A DNA stretch of 64,000 bases from Nitrobacteraceae bacterium AZCC 1564 (GCA_036924835.1 JBAGRR010000001.1:5409001-5473000); one strand, 5' to 3'. Shown: positions 8,545 through 17,900, counted from the stretch's first letter. The notes: a model not told the origin generated them from the sequence alone. A program made the numbers and translations.

Positions 8545-9951
8545 ATGACGTTGAATGAGACGGCTTTGAAGGCAGGTGATTTGGACGTTCTTTACGAGAA
8601 GCAGGCGCGCAGAGCCGTGATTGCTTCAACTGTCGGAACGATGATCGAGTGGTACGATTTCTATCTCTACGGTCTTGTCGCTGCATTGGTGTTCGGCAAA
8701 CTGTACTTTCCGTCTCATGATCATTTTACGGGGACACTGCTTTCATTTTCGACGCTCTTCCTCGGCTACGTCGCGAGGCCGTTCGGTGCGGCATTGTTCG
8801 GCCATTTCGGGGATCGAATCGGGCGCAAGGCGACATTGGTCGCGACGCTGTTGCTGATGGGAATGAGCACCGTCATCATCGGCCTGATCCCGACTTATGA
8901 AACAATCGGAATCTGGGGCGCCGTGGCGCTCACCGTTCTGCGCATGCTGCAGGGCATCGGTGTCGGCGGAGAGTGGGGCGGCGCGATTGCGGTGGCGACA
9001 GAATGGGCGCAATTCAACAAAAGCCGGGGATTGGCCGGAAGCTGGCCCCAATTCGGGTCGCCGCTCGGTCTATTGCTCGCGGTCTCGGTTCTGACCATCG
9101 TGACGCACGCGGGTTCACCGGAATGGTTCGAGACCATCGGTTGGAGATTGCCTTTCCTGTTCAGCATCGTGCTGATCGCTGTCGGTCTTTATATCCGGTT
9201 AGGCATCCTTGAGACGCCGGTGTTCGAGAAGGTCCGAGCGGAAAAGAAGATCGTTCGTGCACCGGTTCTGGATGCCGTCAAGTATCACTGGCGCGAAGTG
9301 ATCCTGACTTGCCTCATCCGTACCGGTCAGCAGGCGCCATTCGTTATCTTTACGGCGTACCTGCTTTCATACGGGACCGAAGTTCTCAAGCTGGAGAGGT
9401 CTTTCCTCTTTAACGCAGTGCTTGCGGCATCCTGTGTGTCACTGTTTACGACGCCATTTTTCGGACATCTGTCGGACCGGATCGGACGAAAGAGGATGTA
9501 TCTGATCGGCGCGGCAACCATGTTCCTGTTTGCCTTTCCCTACTTCTTCCTTCTCAACAGTGGGGTACCGGCGCTGATCGTGTTGGCGATCATGCTCTCG
9601 CTGCCAGTCCATGACATGCAATATGGACCCCAGGCATCGTTCATTGCGGAGAGCTTCCCGCCGAGCGTTCGCTATAGCGGATCATCACTCGGGTATCAGT
9701 TGGCGTCGATTACCTCCGGTGGTCCGGCTCCGATCATCAGCGCCTGGCTCTTCCATACCTATGGAACATCGTTGGCCATAAGCGCCTACATCGCGGTCAT
9801 CGCCGCCGTCAGCTTCATTTCCACGCTGTTCCTTCCGGATCGTTCACGACAAAACTACGGGACGGAAGGTCCTGTGGTGGTGTCGGAGGAGGCTCGTCAG
9901 AAGATGAACGACCTCTCTATGGCGCCTGCGACGCCCAACTTGGCCCACTAA
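8545..9951 (+). CDS. MFS transporter, MHS type
   Basis: 468 residues, 12 predicted membrane helices. STVGTMIEWYDFYLYG in helix 1, GHFGDRIGRKATL in loop 2-3 and GHLSDRIGRKRMY in loop 8-9 are classic MHS-family marks. GGGAGGAGTGC precedes the ATG. It is set between the flavin reductase and the LLM monooxygenase (15 nt before the latter), so it probably imports the monooxygenase substrate. The substrate is not identifiable from sequence. Confidence 0.9.
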   Translation: MTLNETALKAGDLDVLYEKQARRAVIASTVGTMIEWYDFYLYGLVAALVFGKLYFPSHDHFTGTLLSFSTLFLGYVARPFGAALFGHFGDRIGRKATLVATLLLMGMSTVIIGLIPTYETIGIWGAVALTVLRMLQGIGVGGEWGGAIAVATEWAQFNKSRGLAGSWPQFGSPLGLLLAVSVLTIVTHAGSPEWFETIGWRLPFLFSIVLIAVGLYIRLGILETPVFEKVRAEKKIVRAPVLDAVKYHWREVILTCLIRTGQQAPFVIFTAYLLSYGTEVLKLERSFLFNAVLAASCVSLFTTPFFGHLSDRIGRKRMYLIGAATMFLFAFPYFFLLNSGVPALIVLAIMLSLPVHDMQYGPQASFIAESFPPSVRYSGSSLGYQLASITSGGPAPIISAWLFHTYGTSLAISAYIAVIAAVSFISTLFLPDRSRQNYGTEGPVVVSEEARQKMNDLSMAPATPNLAH

Positions 9952-9965
9952 GGCAGGAGTATCGA

Positions 9966-11135
9966 ATGTCAGTTGAAACGCTTGTCAAACCAGAACACGC
10001 GAAGCCGCTGGATCATGCACGGGAAATATCTCCTCTCGAGCGGCTGCCGAAACACAAGCTTCTGCTCGGACTATTTCTGCCGATGCAGGAGGGAGCGTGG
10101 AGCCCGTCAAGGGCTCCGCGGTCCACAAGCTGGACATTCGACTACCTGGCGCGCTGTACCACGCGCGCCGAGGAGTTCGGATTCGATCTTGCCTTCGGTC
10201 TTGCGCAGTGGCTTAGCAAGGGCGGATACGGCGGCAAAATGCGGTTTCGCGAACACGAACTCGATCCGATCATCGTCAACACCGCGCTCGCGGCCATGAC
10301 GAAATCGATCGTTCTGATCAATACGGTTCATATTCTCTACGCATGGCATCCGCTCCATCTGGCAAAATTCGGAGCGGCGATCGATCATATCAGCCACGGC
10401 CGTTGGGGCGTGAACGTGGTCACGGGCTACAAGCCCAGCGAATACCGGATGTTCGGTCTTGAGCCGATCGAGCATGATTTGCGCTACGAGATGGCCGACG
10501 AGTTCACGACCATCATGCGCAAGCTCTGGTCCGAGAACGAGGATCTCACCTTCGACGGGAGTTATTGGAAGACGGAAAAGGCGTTCCTTGCGCCGAGTCC
10601 AGGGGTGCACCGGCCGTTCCTGATCAATGCGGCATCATCAGGTGCAGGCTTGGAATACGCCGCCAAGCATTCGGACATTATCTTCATTACGAGTCCGGCC
10701 GGGGCGGATCCGATGAAGGCGTGTGAATCGCTGCCGCCCGTCAACGCCAAAGTCAAAGGCCTTGCCGAAAAGTATGGCCGGCAGGTCAAGACGATCATCA
10801 ATCCGCATGTCATCTGCCGCCCGACAGAAAAGGAAGCGAAGGCAGCTTATCAATTGATCCTCGAGAACGAGGATGCCGTCGCGGCGGATAACTTTGTGCA
10901 GACCTTTGTAAGCGGCGATACGAAGTCGTGGCGAGGGCACAGCCGGGCGCAATGGGTCGTCGGCGGCAATGTGCATCTCGTCGGCACGCCTGAACAGATC
11001 GTCGACTGGTTTGTGAAGCTGAACGCCGCCGGGTGCGACGGTGTTCAGGTCAACTTCTTCGACTATCTGCCCGATCTCGAATTCTTCGGAAAAGAGGTGT
11101 TGCCTCTCATGAAGCAGGCCGGATTGAGGTCGTAA
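9966..11135 (+). CDS. LLM-class flavin-dependent monooxygenase (SfnG / SsuD-like)
   Basis: 389 residues of the bacterial luciferase-like TIM barrel. Visible features include LGLFLPMQEGAWSPSRA at the N-terminus, AEEFGFDLAFGLAQW, HILYAWHPLHLAKFGAAIDHIS, and WGVNVVTGYKPSEYRMFG, which is close to dimethylsulfone and pyrimidine-type (RutA-like) monooxygenases. These use FMNH2 and O2 to cleave C-S, C-N or related bonds. The flavin reductase and carrier upstream complete a substrate-uptake and oxidation unit. Dimethylsulfone or an alkanesulfonate is a reasonable guess, not proven. Confidence 0.87.
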   Translation: MSVETLVKPEHAKPLDHAREISPLERLPKHKLLLGLFLPMQEGAWSPSRAPRSTSWTFDYLARCTTRAEEFGFDLAFGLAQWLSKGGYGGKMRFREHELDPIIVNTALAAMTKSIVLINTVHILYAWHPLHLAKFGAAIDHISHGRWGVNVVTGYKPSEYRMFGLEPIEHDLRYEMADEFTTIMRKLWSENEDLTFDGSYWKTEKAFLAPSPGVHRPFLINAASSGAGLEYAAKHSDIIFITSPAGADPMKACESLPPVNAKVKGLAEKYGRQVKTIINPHVICRPTEKEAKAAYQLILENEDAVAADNFVQTFVSGDTKSWRGHSRAQWVVGGNVHLVGTPEQIVDWFVKLNAAGCDGVQVNFFDYLPDLEFFGKEVLPLMKQAGLRS

Positions 11136-11149
11136 GGCGCAACGATTTG

Positions 11150-11225
11150 CTAGTGTCCCTTAGGTTCTGGCATTCGTAAACGAGTTAGCCGCAAACTGAT
11201 ACCAATGTCAGAACCGGGGCACGAG
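11150..11225. repeat. Hairpin repeat A (right-type, partly decayed)
   Basis: Begins CTAGTGTCCC, then bulge TTA (11160-11162), inner arm 11163-11178 pairing with 11200-11215 (14 of 16), and ends GGGGCACGAG where intact relatives have GGGACACTAG. It is nearly the same sequence as hairpin B at 31697-31772. It occupies the 92-nt gap between two convergent genes, where it may act as a terminator. Confidence 0.75.
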
Positions 11226-11227
11226 AC

Positions 11228-12712
11228 TCAAGCCGTCTTCGCGGCCAGGCTGTGCTGCCGGCCGTAGAGAGCGTAGATCGTAAGTCCGACAGCGAGCCAC
11301 ACGGCCAGCCGCATCCAGGTGTCGAGCGGCAGTCCGAGCATCAGCACGATAGATATAAGTGCACCCGCCGGCGCCACGAACCAGACGGCGGGCGTTCGGA
11401 ACGGCCGCTCCTGTTCGGGGTGTTTGATCCGAAGAACCAGCACGCCGACGCAGACGACCGCGAAGGCGAACAGCGTGCCGATGCTGACGAGTTCGCCCAC
11501 AAGTCCGATAGGCAATAGGCCGGCCAATACACAAACGACGATGCCGACGCCGATGGTCGCGATATAGGGCGTGCGAAATTGTGGATGCGTCTTCGCTGCG
11601 GCTTGCGGCAGCAATCCGTCATGGGCCATGGCGCGAAAGATGCGGGATTGCCCGAGCAGCAGCACGAGGATCACCGACGTCAGCCCCATGACGATGCCGA
11701 GCTTGACGATTGGCGACAACCATCCGATCCCGGCGGCATCGATGCCGACCGCAATCGGATCTGGCACATTCAGTTTGTCGTAAGGCACGATGCCGGTGAG
11801 CACGAGGGCAACGCTGACATAGAGCACCGTGCAGATCGCAAGCGATCCGAGAATGCCGATCGGCATGTCGCGCATCGGGTTCTTCGCTTCCTGGGCGGTG
11901 GTGGACACCGCGTCGAAACCGATGAAGGCAAAGAACACCACGGCCGCGCCGCGCAGCACGCCGGACCAGCCGAAGATGCCAGTGCCCGCGTTGGGCGGGA
12001 TGAACGTGCCGTCCGGATTGCCCGCGGTCACCCAGTTGGACGTGCTCACCATCGGCACTGCGAAGATGATGAAGAGCGCGATCACCGCGAGCTTGATCGC
12101 GACGATCACGTTATTGAAACGTGCCGATTCCTGAATGCCGATGACGAGCAAGGCCGAGATCGCCACAATGATCGCCATGGCAGGTATATTGACGATGGCG
12201 CCGGTCGCCGACCAGGTTCGCGCAGCCGCGTCATAGGCGAGGGGCGCGGAGGTGAATTGCGACGGCAAATGAATGCCGAGATTGCCGAGCAGGCTGACGA
12301 AATACCCGGACCAGCCGATCGATACCGTAATCGCGCCGACGGCATATTCGAGGATGAGATCCCAGCCGATGATCCAGGCGATCAATTCACCGAGCGTGGC
12401 ATAAGCATAGGTGTAGGCGCTTCCGGACACCGGCACGCTTGACGCCATCTCCGCGTAACAGAGGCCGGCAAACGCGCAGGCGACGGCGCCGAGCACGAAG
12501 GACAACGAGACGGCCGGTCCCGCATTGGCGGCCGCGGCATGTCCGGTCAAAACAAAGATGCCGGCGCCGATGGTACAGCCGACGCCGAGCGCGACGAGGT
12601 GGAGCGCCGAAAGCGATCGCCTGAGATGCCTGACATCGCCGTCATCGGCTTCGCTGCTGGCCGCCTCAGCGTCCAGGTCGCTCAGCGATTTACGAGCCCA
12701 GATATTTGCCAC
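11228..12712 (-). CDS. Amino acid permease, APC superfamily (cationic amino acid type)
   Basis: 494 residues, about 12-14 membrane helices. The APC signature is clear: [19 protein letters not shown] in helix 1, [20 protein letters not shown] in helix 3, and [20 protein letters not shown] in helix 6. This pattern (CAT / YhdG-type) imports cationic or neutral amino acids by proton symport. The N-terminal about 35 residues are hydrophilic. It is a single gene, convergent with the LLM monooxygenase and separated from the FNT gene by a 409-bp divergent intergenic region. Confidence 0.9.
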   Translation of the reverse strand: MANIWARKSLSDLDAEAASSEADDGDVRHLRRSLSALHLVALGVGCTIGAGIFVLTGHAAAANAGPAVSLSFVLGAVACAFAGLCYAEMASSVPVSGSAYTYAYATLGELIAWIIGWDLILEYAVGAITVSIGWSGYFVSLLGNLGIHLPSQFTSAPLAYDAAARTWSATGAIVNIPAMAIIVAISALLVIGIQESARFNNVIVAIKLAVIALFIIFAVPMVSTSNWVTAGNPDGTFIPPNAGTGIFGWSGVLRGAAVVFFAFIGFDAVSTTAQEAKNPMRDMPIGILGSLAICTVLYVSVALVLTGIVPYDKLNVPDPIAVGIDAAGIGWLSPIVKLGIVMGLTSVILVLLLGQSRIFRAMAHDGLLPQAAAKTHPQFRTPYIATIGVGIVVCVLAGLLPIGLVGELVSIGTLFAFAVVCVGVLVLRIKHPEQERPFRTPAVWFVAPAGALISIVLMLGLPLDTWMRLAVWLAVGLTIYALYGRQHSLAAKTA

Positions 12713-12917
12713 GGCTTTCCTCTTGATCCGCTCCGTTGCTGCGGAGCCTGATCAAACATAAAGCCTCAACGCGCTAGGATTGTTCCTGCCACGGAACACG
12801 GCCCCGCATATCGGGATGCGCAGGGAATGGTCGCTTAGCTGCGCTCAAATAAGGCAGGCGTGCTGTAAATCTGAGCCTGATTTGCCGTTTTCGGGTTCTC
12901 TCAGCCTTCAATTCGGT

Positions 12918-12933
12918 TGGCATGTCGATTGCA
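12918..12933 (+). promoter_or_regulatory. Sigma54-type promoter (-24/-12) upstream of FNT gene
   Basis: TGGCATG-TCGA-TTGCA matches the sigma54 consensus TGGCACG-N4-TTGCA with one change and exact GG/GC spacing. Transcription would start near 12945, leaving a leader of about 175 nt before the FNT gene. Sigma54 control fits nitrogen-regulated nitrite/nitrate transport. The rest of the 12713-13121 gap shows no gene. Confidence 0.6.
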
Positions 12934-13121
12934 TCGATATGGCCAGTCAACGACGACTGCCGGTCCAATGAACAGCTTCGCCAGCGATGGCGTGGTTCAG
13001 GGGCATCGCAACGCGATCGCCAGCCCAGCGTGGCGCAGTCGTCTCCCGAAGCCAATGAAACTGTCTTGGAGCCGCGGCGTCGCACGGCGAAAGAGATTTG
13101 TTTCAACGTTAAGGGGGTTTC

Positions 13122-13937
13122 ATGGCCTATCTTGCTCCGTCGGAGTTCGTCACAAAGATGGTGGACGCCGGAGAATCAAAAATCTTCATGTCGGCGAGAG
13201 ACACGGTGATCCGCGCCTACATGGCGGGCGCGATTCTGGCGCTTGCGGCATGGTTCGCGGTGACGATCAACGTCAACACCGGACAGCCGATCATTGGCGC
13301 GCTGCTGTTCCCGGTCGGATTTGTGATGCTCTATTTGCTGGGGTTCGATCTTCTGACCGGTGTGTTCGTGCTCGTGCCGCTTGCCTTGATCGACAAGCGG
13401 CCGGGAGTGACGCTTGGAGGCGTGCTGCGCAACTGGGGTCTCGTTTTCATCGGCAATTTTGCCGGTGCGCTGACCACCGCGTTCTTGATGGCCTTCGTCA
13501 CGACGTACGGTTTCACGCAGGCGCCGGACAAAGTCGGTATGACCATCGGCAATATTGGAGAGGCGCGCACGCTCGGCTATGCCTCACACGGCGTTGCCGG
13601 CATGTTGACGCTGTTCTTCCGCGGCATGCTCTGCAACTGGATGGTTTCCACCGGCGTCGTTGGTGCGATGATCTCGACCTCCGTGCCGGGCAAGGTGATT
13701 GCGATGTGGATGCCGATCCTCGTGTTTTTCTATATGGTCTTCGAGCATTCGGTCGTGAACATGTTCTTGTTTCCGTCGGGATTGATGCTCCACGCCAAGT
13801 TTTCGATTCTCGACTATCTGATCTGGAACGAGATCCCCACCGTGCTCGGAAATCTGGCCGGCGGGCTCGCCTTCACGGGACTGACGCTGTATGCCACGCA
13901 CGTGCGCACCGCGCCGAAGCGCAGGGCTGTCGTCTGA
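13122..13937 (+). CDS. Formate/nitrite transporter (FNT) family channel, NirC-like
   Basis: 271 residues with six membrane helices of the FNT fold. MRDTVIRAYMAGAILALAAWFAVTI-type helix 1 is present (AYMAGAILALAAWFAV), as are LGFDLLTGVFVLVPLALID and the FRGMLCNWMV and FEHSVVNMFLFP segments that carry the FNT central histidine and pore residues (FEHSVVN). Such channels move nitrite or formate across the inner membrane. AAGGGGG precedes ATG 13122. A sigma54-type promoter lies upstream and a PP2C-kinase fusion downstream; that pairing is known from alphaproteobacterial nitrate/nitrite assimilation loci, so nitrite is the more likely substrate. Confidence 0.9.
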   Translation: MAYLAPSEFVTKMVDAGESKIFMSARDTVIRAYMAGAILALAAWFAVTINVNTGQPIIGALLFPVGFVMLYLLGFDLLTGVFVLVPLALIDKRPGVTLGGVLRNWGLVFIGNFAGALTTAFLMAFVTTYGFTQAPDKVGMTIGNIGEARTLGYASHGVAGMLTLFFRGMLCNWMVSTGVVGAMISTSVPGKVIAMWMPILVFFYMVFEHSVVNMFLFPSGLMLHAKFSILDYLIWNEIPTVLGNLAGGLAFTGLTLYATHVRTAPKRRAVV

Positions 13938-13951
13938 TATCGTCTGGACAA

Positions 13952-13990
13952 ACGAGCCTTATCCTCTCCAGGATGGGGCTCGTCTGTTTT
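13952..13990 (+). terminator. Terminator or attenuator between FNT and kinase genes
   Basis: ACGAGCC (13952-13958) pairs with GGCTCGT (13977-13983), with an inner ATCC/GGAT pair, followed by CTGTTTT. It begins 15 nt after the FNT stop codon and ends 10 nt before the kinase start, so read-through would set the kinase level. Confidence 0.65.
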
Positions 13991-14000
13991 GAATGACTCA

Positions 14001-15728
14001 ATGGCGCACAATCTCACCATCTCGATCGGGCAGCACTCCGACAAAGGCCGCAAGGACCTCAATCAGGATTTTCACGGCGCGCTGATCCCGGACGAGCCGC
14101 TGCGTAGCCTGAAAGGCATTTCCATCGTCCTGGCCGACGGGATCAGCAGCAGCCAGGTCAGCCAGGTTGCTGCTGAGTCCGCCGTTAAAAGTTTCCTCAC
14201 CGACTATTACTGCACGTCCGATTCCTGGAGCGTAAAGACATCCGCGCAGCGTGTGATCGCGGCAACCAACTCCTGGCTCCACGCACAGACGCGCCGCAGC
14301 CGCTACGCCTATGAGCGCGACAAGGGTTACGTTTGCACGTTCAGCGCCATGGTTATTAAGGGCGTGACGGCGCACATCTTTCACATCGGGGATTGCCGCA
14401 TCTACCGTCTCGGTGGGCAATCGCTGGAGCAACTGACCGCCGATCATCGCGTCATCGTGTCGCCGGAGGAGAGCTATCTCGGCCGCGCGCTCGGCATCAA
14501 TCCGCAGGTTGAAATCGATTATCACGCCATTCCATTAAAACGCGGCGACGTCTTCGTGCTCGCGACCGATGGCGTCTATGAACATGCGGCCGATCGATTT
14601 GTCGCCCACACCATCGGCGAAAATGCCGATGATCTCGACCAGGTTGCACGCCTCATCGTCGAGGAGGCCTATGAGCGCGGCAGTACCGATAATCTGACGG
14701 TTCAGGTGGTACGTATCGACAGCCTGCCGCTGGAGCGCGACGTCGAATCTCTCAATCCGTCGTTGCCACCGCCGCCGTTGCTTTCGGCCCGCGAAAATTT
14801 CGACGGCTACACGATCGTGCGGGATATCCACGCCAGCCACCGCAGCCATATCTATCTCGCCACAGATGTTGAAAGCAGCGCGGCTGTGGCGCTGAAGATT
14901 CCGTCGACCGATATTCGCGAGGACCTCAGCCACTTACGCCGCTTCATGATGGAAGAATGGATCGCGCGGCGGATCGACAGTCCGCATGTTGCAAAAGCAT
15001 TCGTGCCAGCGCGCGACAAGCGGTTTCTCTACGTCGCGATGGAGTTCATCGAAGGGCAGACGCTGACGCAATGGATGATCGACCATCCCAAGCGCGATTT
15101 GCAGACCGTTCGCTCCATCGTCGAACAGATTGCAAAGGGACTGCGCGCCTTTCATCGCCGCGAAATGCTGCATCAAGATCTGCGGCCGGACAACATCATG
15201 ATCGACCGTTCCGGCACGGTCAAAATCGTCGACTTCGGCTCGGCAAAGGTGGCCGGTGTTGCGGAGTCCGCGGTCAGGCCCGATGCGGATGAAATCCTGG
15301 GCACGGTGCAATACACCGCCCCGGAATATTTCGTCGGTGCGCCGGTCACTGCGCGCGCCGATATGTTTTCGCTTGGCGTGATCGCCTACCAGCTTTTCAC
15401 CGGCAAGCTGCCGTACGGGGCGCAGATCGCCCGGGCCGGCATGCGGCTGAACCTCACCAAGCTCAGTTACGTTTCGGCGGCGGTGGAAAATCCGGATATT
15501 CCGGAATGGATCGATGGCGCCTTGAAAAAGGCGGTGCATCCGCAGGCGGACAAGAGATATGACGCTCTGTCGGCATTCGTGCACGATCTCGCGCATCCCA
15601 ATCCGGATTTTCTCCATTCGTCACGATCGGCTCTGATAGAGCGTTCCCCCGTCTTGTTCTGGAAATGCCTTTCTCTAATTCTGGCCTTCATCATCGTCGT
15701 TCTGCTTGCCATACGTTCGAGGACGTGA
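14001..15728 (+). CDS. Fused PP2C-type phosphatase and Ser/Thr protein kinase, membrane-anchored
   Basis: 575 residues. Residues about 1-245 are a PP2C phosphatase domain (metal-binding LADGISSS near 44-51, HIGDCRIYRL, LATDGVYEHA, STDNLTVQVV). Residues about 270-535 are a Hanks-type kinase: VALKIP with the ATP-binding lysine, HQDLRPDN with catalytic Asp near 393, and DFGSA near 411. A single hydrophobic helix (LSLILAFIIVVLLAI) near the C-terminus anchors it to the membrane. Opposing activities in one chain suggest a self-resetting switch. Its position after the FNT channel suggests control of nitrite/nitrate transport or assimilation. ATG 14001 is preferred over TTG 13989. Confidence 0.9.
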   Translation: MAHNLTISIGQHSDKGRKDLNQDFHGALIPDEPLRSLKGISIVLADGISSSQVSQVAAESAVKSFLTDYYCTSDSWSVKTSAQRVIAATNSWLHAQTRRSRYAYERDKGYVCTFSAMVIKGVTAHIFHIGDCRIYRLGGQSLEQLTADHRVIVSPEESYLGRALGINPQVEIDYHAIPLKRGDVFVLATDGVYEHAADRFVAHTIGENADDLDQVARLIVEEAYERGSTDNLTVQVVRIDSLPLERDVESLNPSLPPPPLLSARENFDGYTIVRDIHASHRSHIYLATDVESSAAVALKIPSTDIREDLSHLRRFMMEEWIARRIDSPHVAKAFVPARDKRFLYVAMEFIEGQTLTQWMIDHPKRDLQTVRSIVEQIAKGLRAFHRREMLHQDLRPDNIMIDRSGTVKIVDFGSAKVAGVAESAVRPDADEILGTVQYTAPEYFVGAPVTARADMFSLGVIAYQLFTGKLPYGAQIARAGMRLNLTKLSYVSAAVENPDIPEWIDGALKKAVHPQADKRYDALSAFVHDLAHPNPDFLHSSRSALIERSPVLFWKCLSLILAFIIVVLLAIRSRT

Positions 15729-15911
15729 GGTGAACATTTGAACGCGCGACTGTTTCGGGCGCTGTGGCAGTCACGCGTCGCCGATCCAACCTTTCTCAAG
15801 CGACGAAAACGTGGCCTTCGCGGACTACGGTTGTAACGATATCGCCGAGGTTTGAGATAATGAGGTAACTTGCGATCGCGAAGGGTCTCCGTCTTATTTA
15901 GGGAGGATCTT

Positions 15912-16463
15912 ATGCTGCTAGTCTCCAATAACCGGCCATTTCTCAATCCGTGGCTTGTTGCTTGTTGTCTCGCCGGATTTGCGGTTGTCGTCATATGGAC
16001 AAGCTCTGCAGCCGCTATGGACGCAAAAGTCGAGCGCGGTAGATACCTTGTTCAACTCGGCGCGTGTAACGATTGCCATACCCCCGGGTATTTGTTCGGG
16101 AAGCCCGATATGTCTCGATTCCTGGGAGGATCGGACGTCGGATTCGAAGTGCCGGGTATGGGCACGTTTGTTGGGCCAAATCTCACTCCGGACAAGGAAA
16201 CCGGCTTAGGCAACTGGACAACGGAAGAAATTGTCACTGTCCTTCAAACTGGGGTTCGGCCTGACGGTCGGATGCTCGCTCCGCCAATGCCGTGGCGCGC
16301 TTACGCGAATCTGACGAAGGATGATGTGCTTGCCATCGTCAGCTATCTAAAAAGCCTTCCACCAGTTCACCGCGACGTACCGGGACCATTCGGAGCCAGT
16401 GAAAAGCCGACGGTCCCGCGGATGACGATCCTGCCGCCGGATGCTGACACCGCGCATCAATGA
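15912..16463 (+). CDS. Periplasmic c-type cytochrome
   Basis: 183 residues. An N-terminal hydrophobic segment (PWLVACCLAGFAVVVIWTSSAAA) acts as signal peptide or anchor, and one heme site CNDCH follows with RGRYLVQLGACNDCHT around it. A distal region PPMPWRAYANLTKDDVLAIVSYLKSLPPV is typical of the cytochrome c family that serves membrane dehydrogenases, including alcohol and aldehyde dehydrogenase cytochrome subunits. The start is at ATG 15912, with GGGAGGATCTT upstream; a longer frame to 15870 has no such site. No obvious partner dehydrogenase is adjacent. Confidence 0.88.
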   Translation: MLLVSNNRPFLNPWLVACCLAGFAVVVIWTSSAAAMDAKVERGRYLVQLGACNDCHTPGYLFGKPDMSRFLGGSDVGFEVPGMGTFVGPNLTPDKETGLGNWTTEEIVTVLQTGVRPDGRMLAPPMPWRAYANLTKDDVLAIVSYLKSLPPVHRDVPGPFGASEKPTVPRMTILPPDADTAHQ

Positions 16464-16518
16464 AGACTTGCGTTGGAGACTGATGGCTCTTCTTCGCATG
16501 CGCGAATCTAAGTTGAAT

Positions 16519-16552
16519 ATAAAAAAGAGGAGGCACCGAAAGATGCCTCCTC
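16519..16552 (-). terminator. Rho-independent terminator of the TctC gene
   Basis: GAGGAGGCA (16527-16535) and TGCCTCCTC (16544-16552) form a perfect nine-base stem. On the minus strand it is followed by TTTTTTAT, 75 nt past the TctC stop. On the plus strand it may also end the cytochrome c transcript, but without a U tract. Confidence 0.85.
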
Positions 16553-16626
16553 AAGTCTCAGAGAGAACTGGTCAAGGTCAGGGCAGACGTTGTGCTGACA
16601 TTATAATGTCCGCCTTGACGCAAAGG

Positions 16627-17616
16627 TCAGTTGATCTGCGCGCCGGCAGAGTCCACCACTTTGCCCCAACGCGCGTAGTCGGTGCGGATGAGCTGAGCGT
16701 ATTCTTCCGGTGTATTCGTCGTCACCGTCAGGCCCTGCGCACCGAGGCGTTCCCGCACGTCCGGCAAATTGCCGATGCGCACGATTTCCGCGTTCAAGCG
16801 CTGGACAATGTCGGCCGGCGTTGCAGCGGGGACCACAAGACCGAACCAGGACTCGAGCGAATAGTCAGGCAGGCCTGCTTCTACCGCTGTCGGCACGTTC
16901 GGAAGCTGCGGCGAGCGCTCGCGGCTGGTGATGGCGAGGCCCTTCACCTTGCCGTCGCGGATTTGCGGCGCGAGCACGGTCAGCGTGTCGAAGGCGAGGT
17001 TCACCTGATCGCCGATCAAGGCATTGATCGCGGGAGCGCTGCCCTTGAACGGCACGTGCAAGAGATCCGTGCCGGTCTGGCTTTTGAACATCTCGCCGCT
17101 CAGGTGGCACATCGTGCCAGGGCCGCACGACGAATAGGTCAGCTTGCCCGGGTCCTTCTTCGCAGCGGCGATCAGCTCCTTCACGTTCGTGATCGGCGTG
17201 TTCGGGCTTGCCGCGACCACATAAGGAACCGAGGCGAGGAGCGAGACCGGCGCAAAGCTCTTGAAGGGGTCGAAGCGGATGTTGCTGTTGATGTGGGGGA
17301 GGATCGCGAGCTGCGCCGCCGGGGCAAGCGCGATCGTGTAACCATCGGGCTCAGACGTGGCGACGTATTCAGCCGCGATCGCCGTGCCGGCGCCGGGCTT
17401 GTTGTCGACCACGACTGGCTGCTTCAACGCTTCGCTGAGCTTGTCGGCATAAACCCGCGCGATGGTGTCGGTCGCGCCGCCCGCGGGGAATGGCACGATG
17501 AACTTGATGGTGCGGGTGGGCCATGCGCCCGCGAACGATGCGGTGCTGGCACCAACAAGCATGCCAGCCGCCACGAGCGATGCCGAGATCAACTTGGAGA
17601 GCTTGAAGGAGCGCAT
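16627..17616 (-). CDS. Tripartite tricarboxylate transporter substrate-binding protein (TctC/Bug family)
   Basis: 329 residues with a signal peptide (LISASLVAAGMLVGASTASFAGA) and the Bug-family fold: WPTRTIKFIVPFPAGGATDTIAR, VVDNKPGAGTAIAAE, PFKGSAPAINALIGDQVNLAFDTL, and RLNAEIVRI near the C-terminus. It binds a carboxylate or aromatic acid in the periplasm. No TctA/TctB membrane genes are adjacent, as is usual for orphan Bug proteins, so the transport partner is unknown. A strong terminator follows. Confidence 0.92.
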   Translation of the reverse strand: MRSFKLSKLISASLVAAGMLVGASTASFAGAWPTRTIKFIVPFPAGGATDTIARVYADKLSEALKQPVVVDNKPGAGTAIAAEYVATSEPDGYTIALAPAAQLAILPHINSNIRFDPFKSFAPVSLLASVPYVVAASPNTPITNVKELIAAAKKDPGKLTYSSCGPGTMCHLSGEMFKSQTGTDLLHVPFKGSAPAINALIGDQVNLAFDTLTVLAPQIRDGKVKGLAITSRERSPQLPNVPTAVEAGLPDYSLESWFGLVVPAATPADIVQRLNAEIVRIGNLPDVRERLGAQGLTVTTNTPEEYAQLIRTDYARWGKVVDSAGAQIN

Positions 17617-17733
17617 CGTGGAATTCCTTTTCTTGAAGAGACAAGCCGCCCCGTTCGCGCGTCATGCGACCGCGCGGTAGAACGAAATTCTGTCATGAGA
17701 GACGTGCTGGAGAGTCCGTTTCGCCCGTTAATC

Positions 17734-17808
17734 CTAGTGTCCTGAATCCGAAGTTCGCCTCGTTATGCAGCGCATCTGTTGCGAACTTCGGATTCGAAAG
17801 GACACTAG
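17734..17808. repeat. Hairpin repeat D (left-type) of pair D-E
   Basis: CTAGTGTCC ... GGACACTAG outer arms, inner arms GAATCCGAAGTTCGC (17744-17758) and its exact complement (17781-17795), with AAA unpaired on the 3' strand. It is the reverse-complement relative of hairpin L at 63923-63998. Confidence 0.9.
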
Positions 17809-17821
17809 TAAGTTCATAATT

Positions 17822-17900
17822 CTAGTGTGGTTCAGGTTCAGAAGCTCGCTTGCAGGACTCGCAGAGAAAATGAAGCGAACTTCCGAACCACCACACTATG
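17822..17900. repeat. Hairpin repeat E (right-type) of pair D-E
   Basis: Starts CTAGTGTGG exactly 13 nt (17809-17821, AT-rich) after D. The unpaired triplet region is on the 5' strand (TTCA), the inner arm GGTTCAGAAG pairs with CTTCCGAACC allowing mismatches, and it ends CCACACTATG. It is the reverse-complement relative of hairpin K. Confidence 0.88.

Noticed and set aside
11160-11225. Rho-independent terminator at hairpin A
   Set aside because: No U tract on either strand. It may still terminate, but it is better described as a member of the repeat family.
11579-12442. 287-residue open frame opposite the amino acid permease
   Set aside because: Hydrophilic, Arg/Asp/His-rich antisense frame; the permease is well supported.
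16441-17745. 434-residue open frame opposite the TctC gene
   Set aside because: Composition is that of an antisense frame, and it would run through the TctC terminator and into the repeat region; TctC has signal peptide and family motifs.
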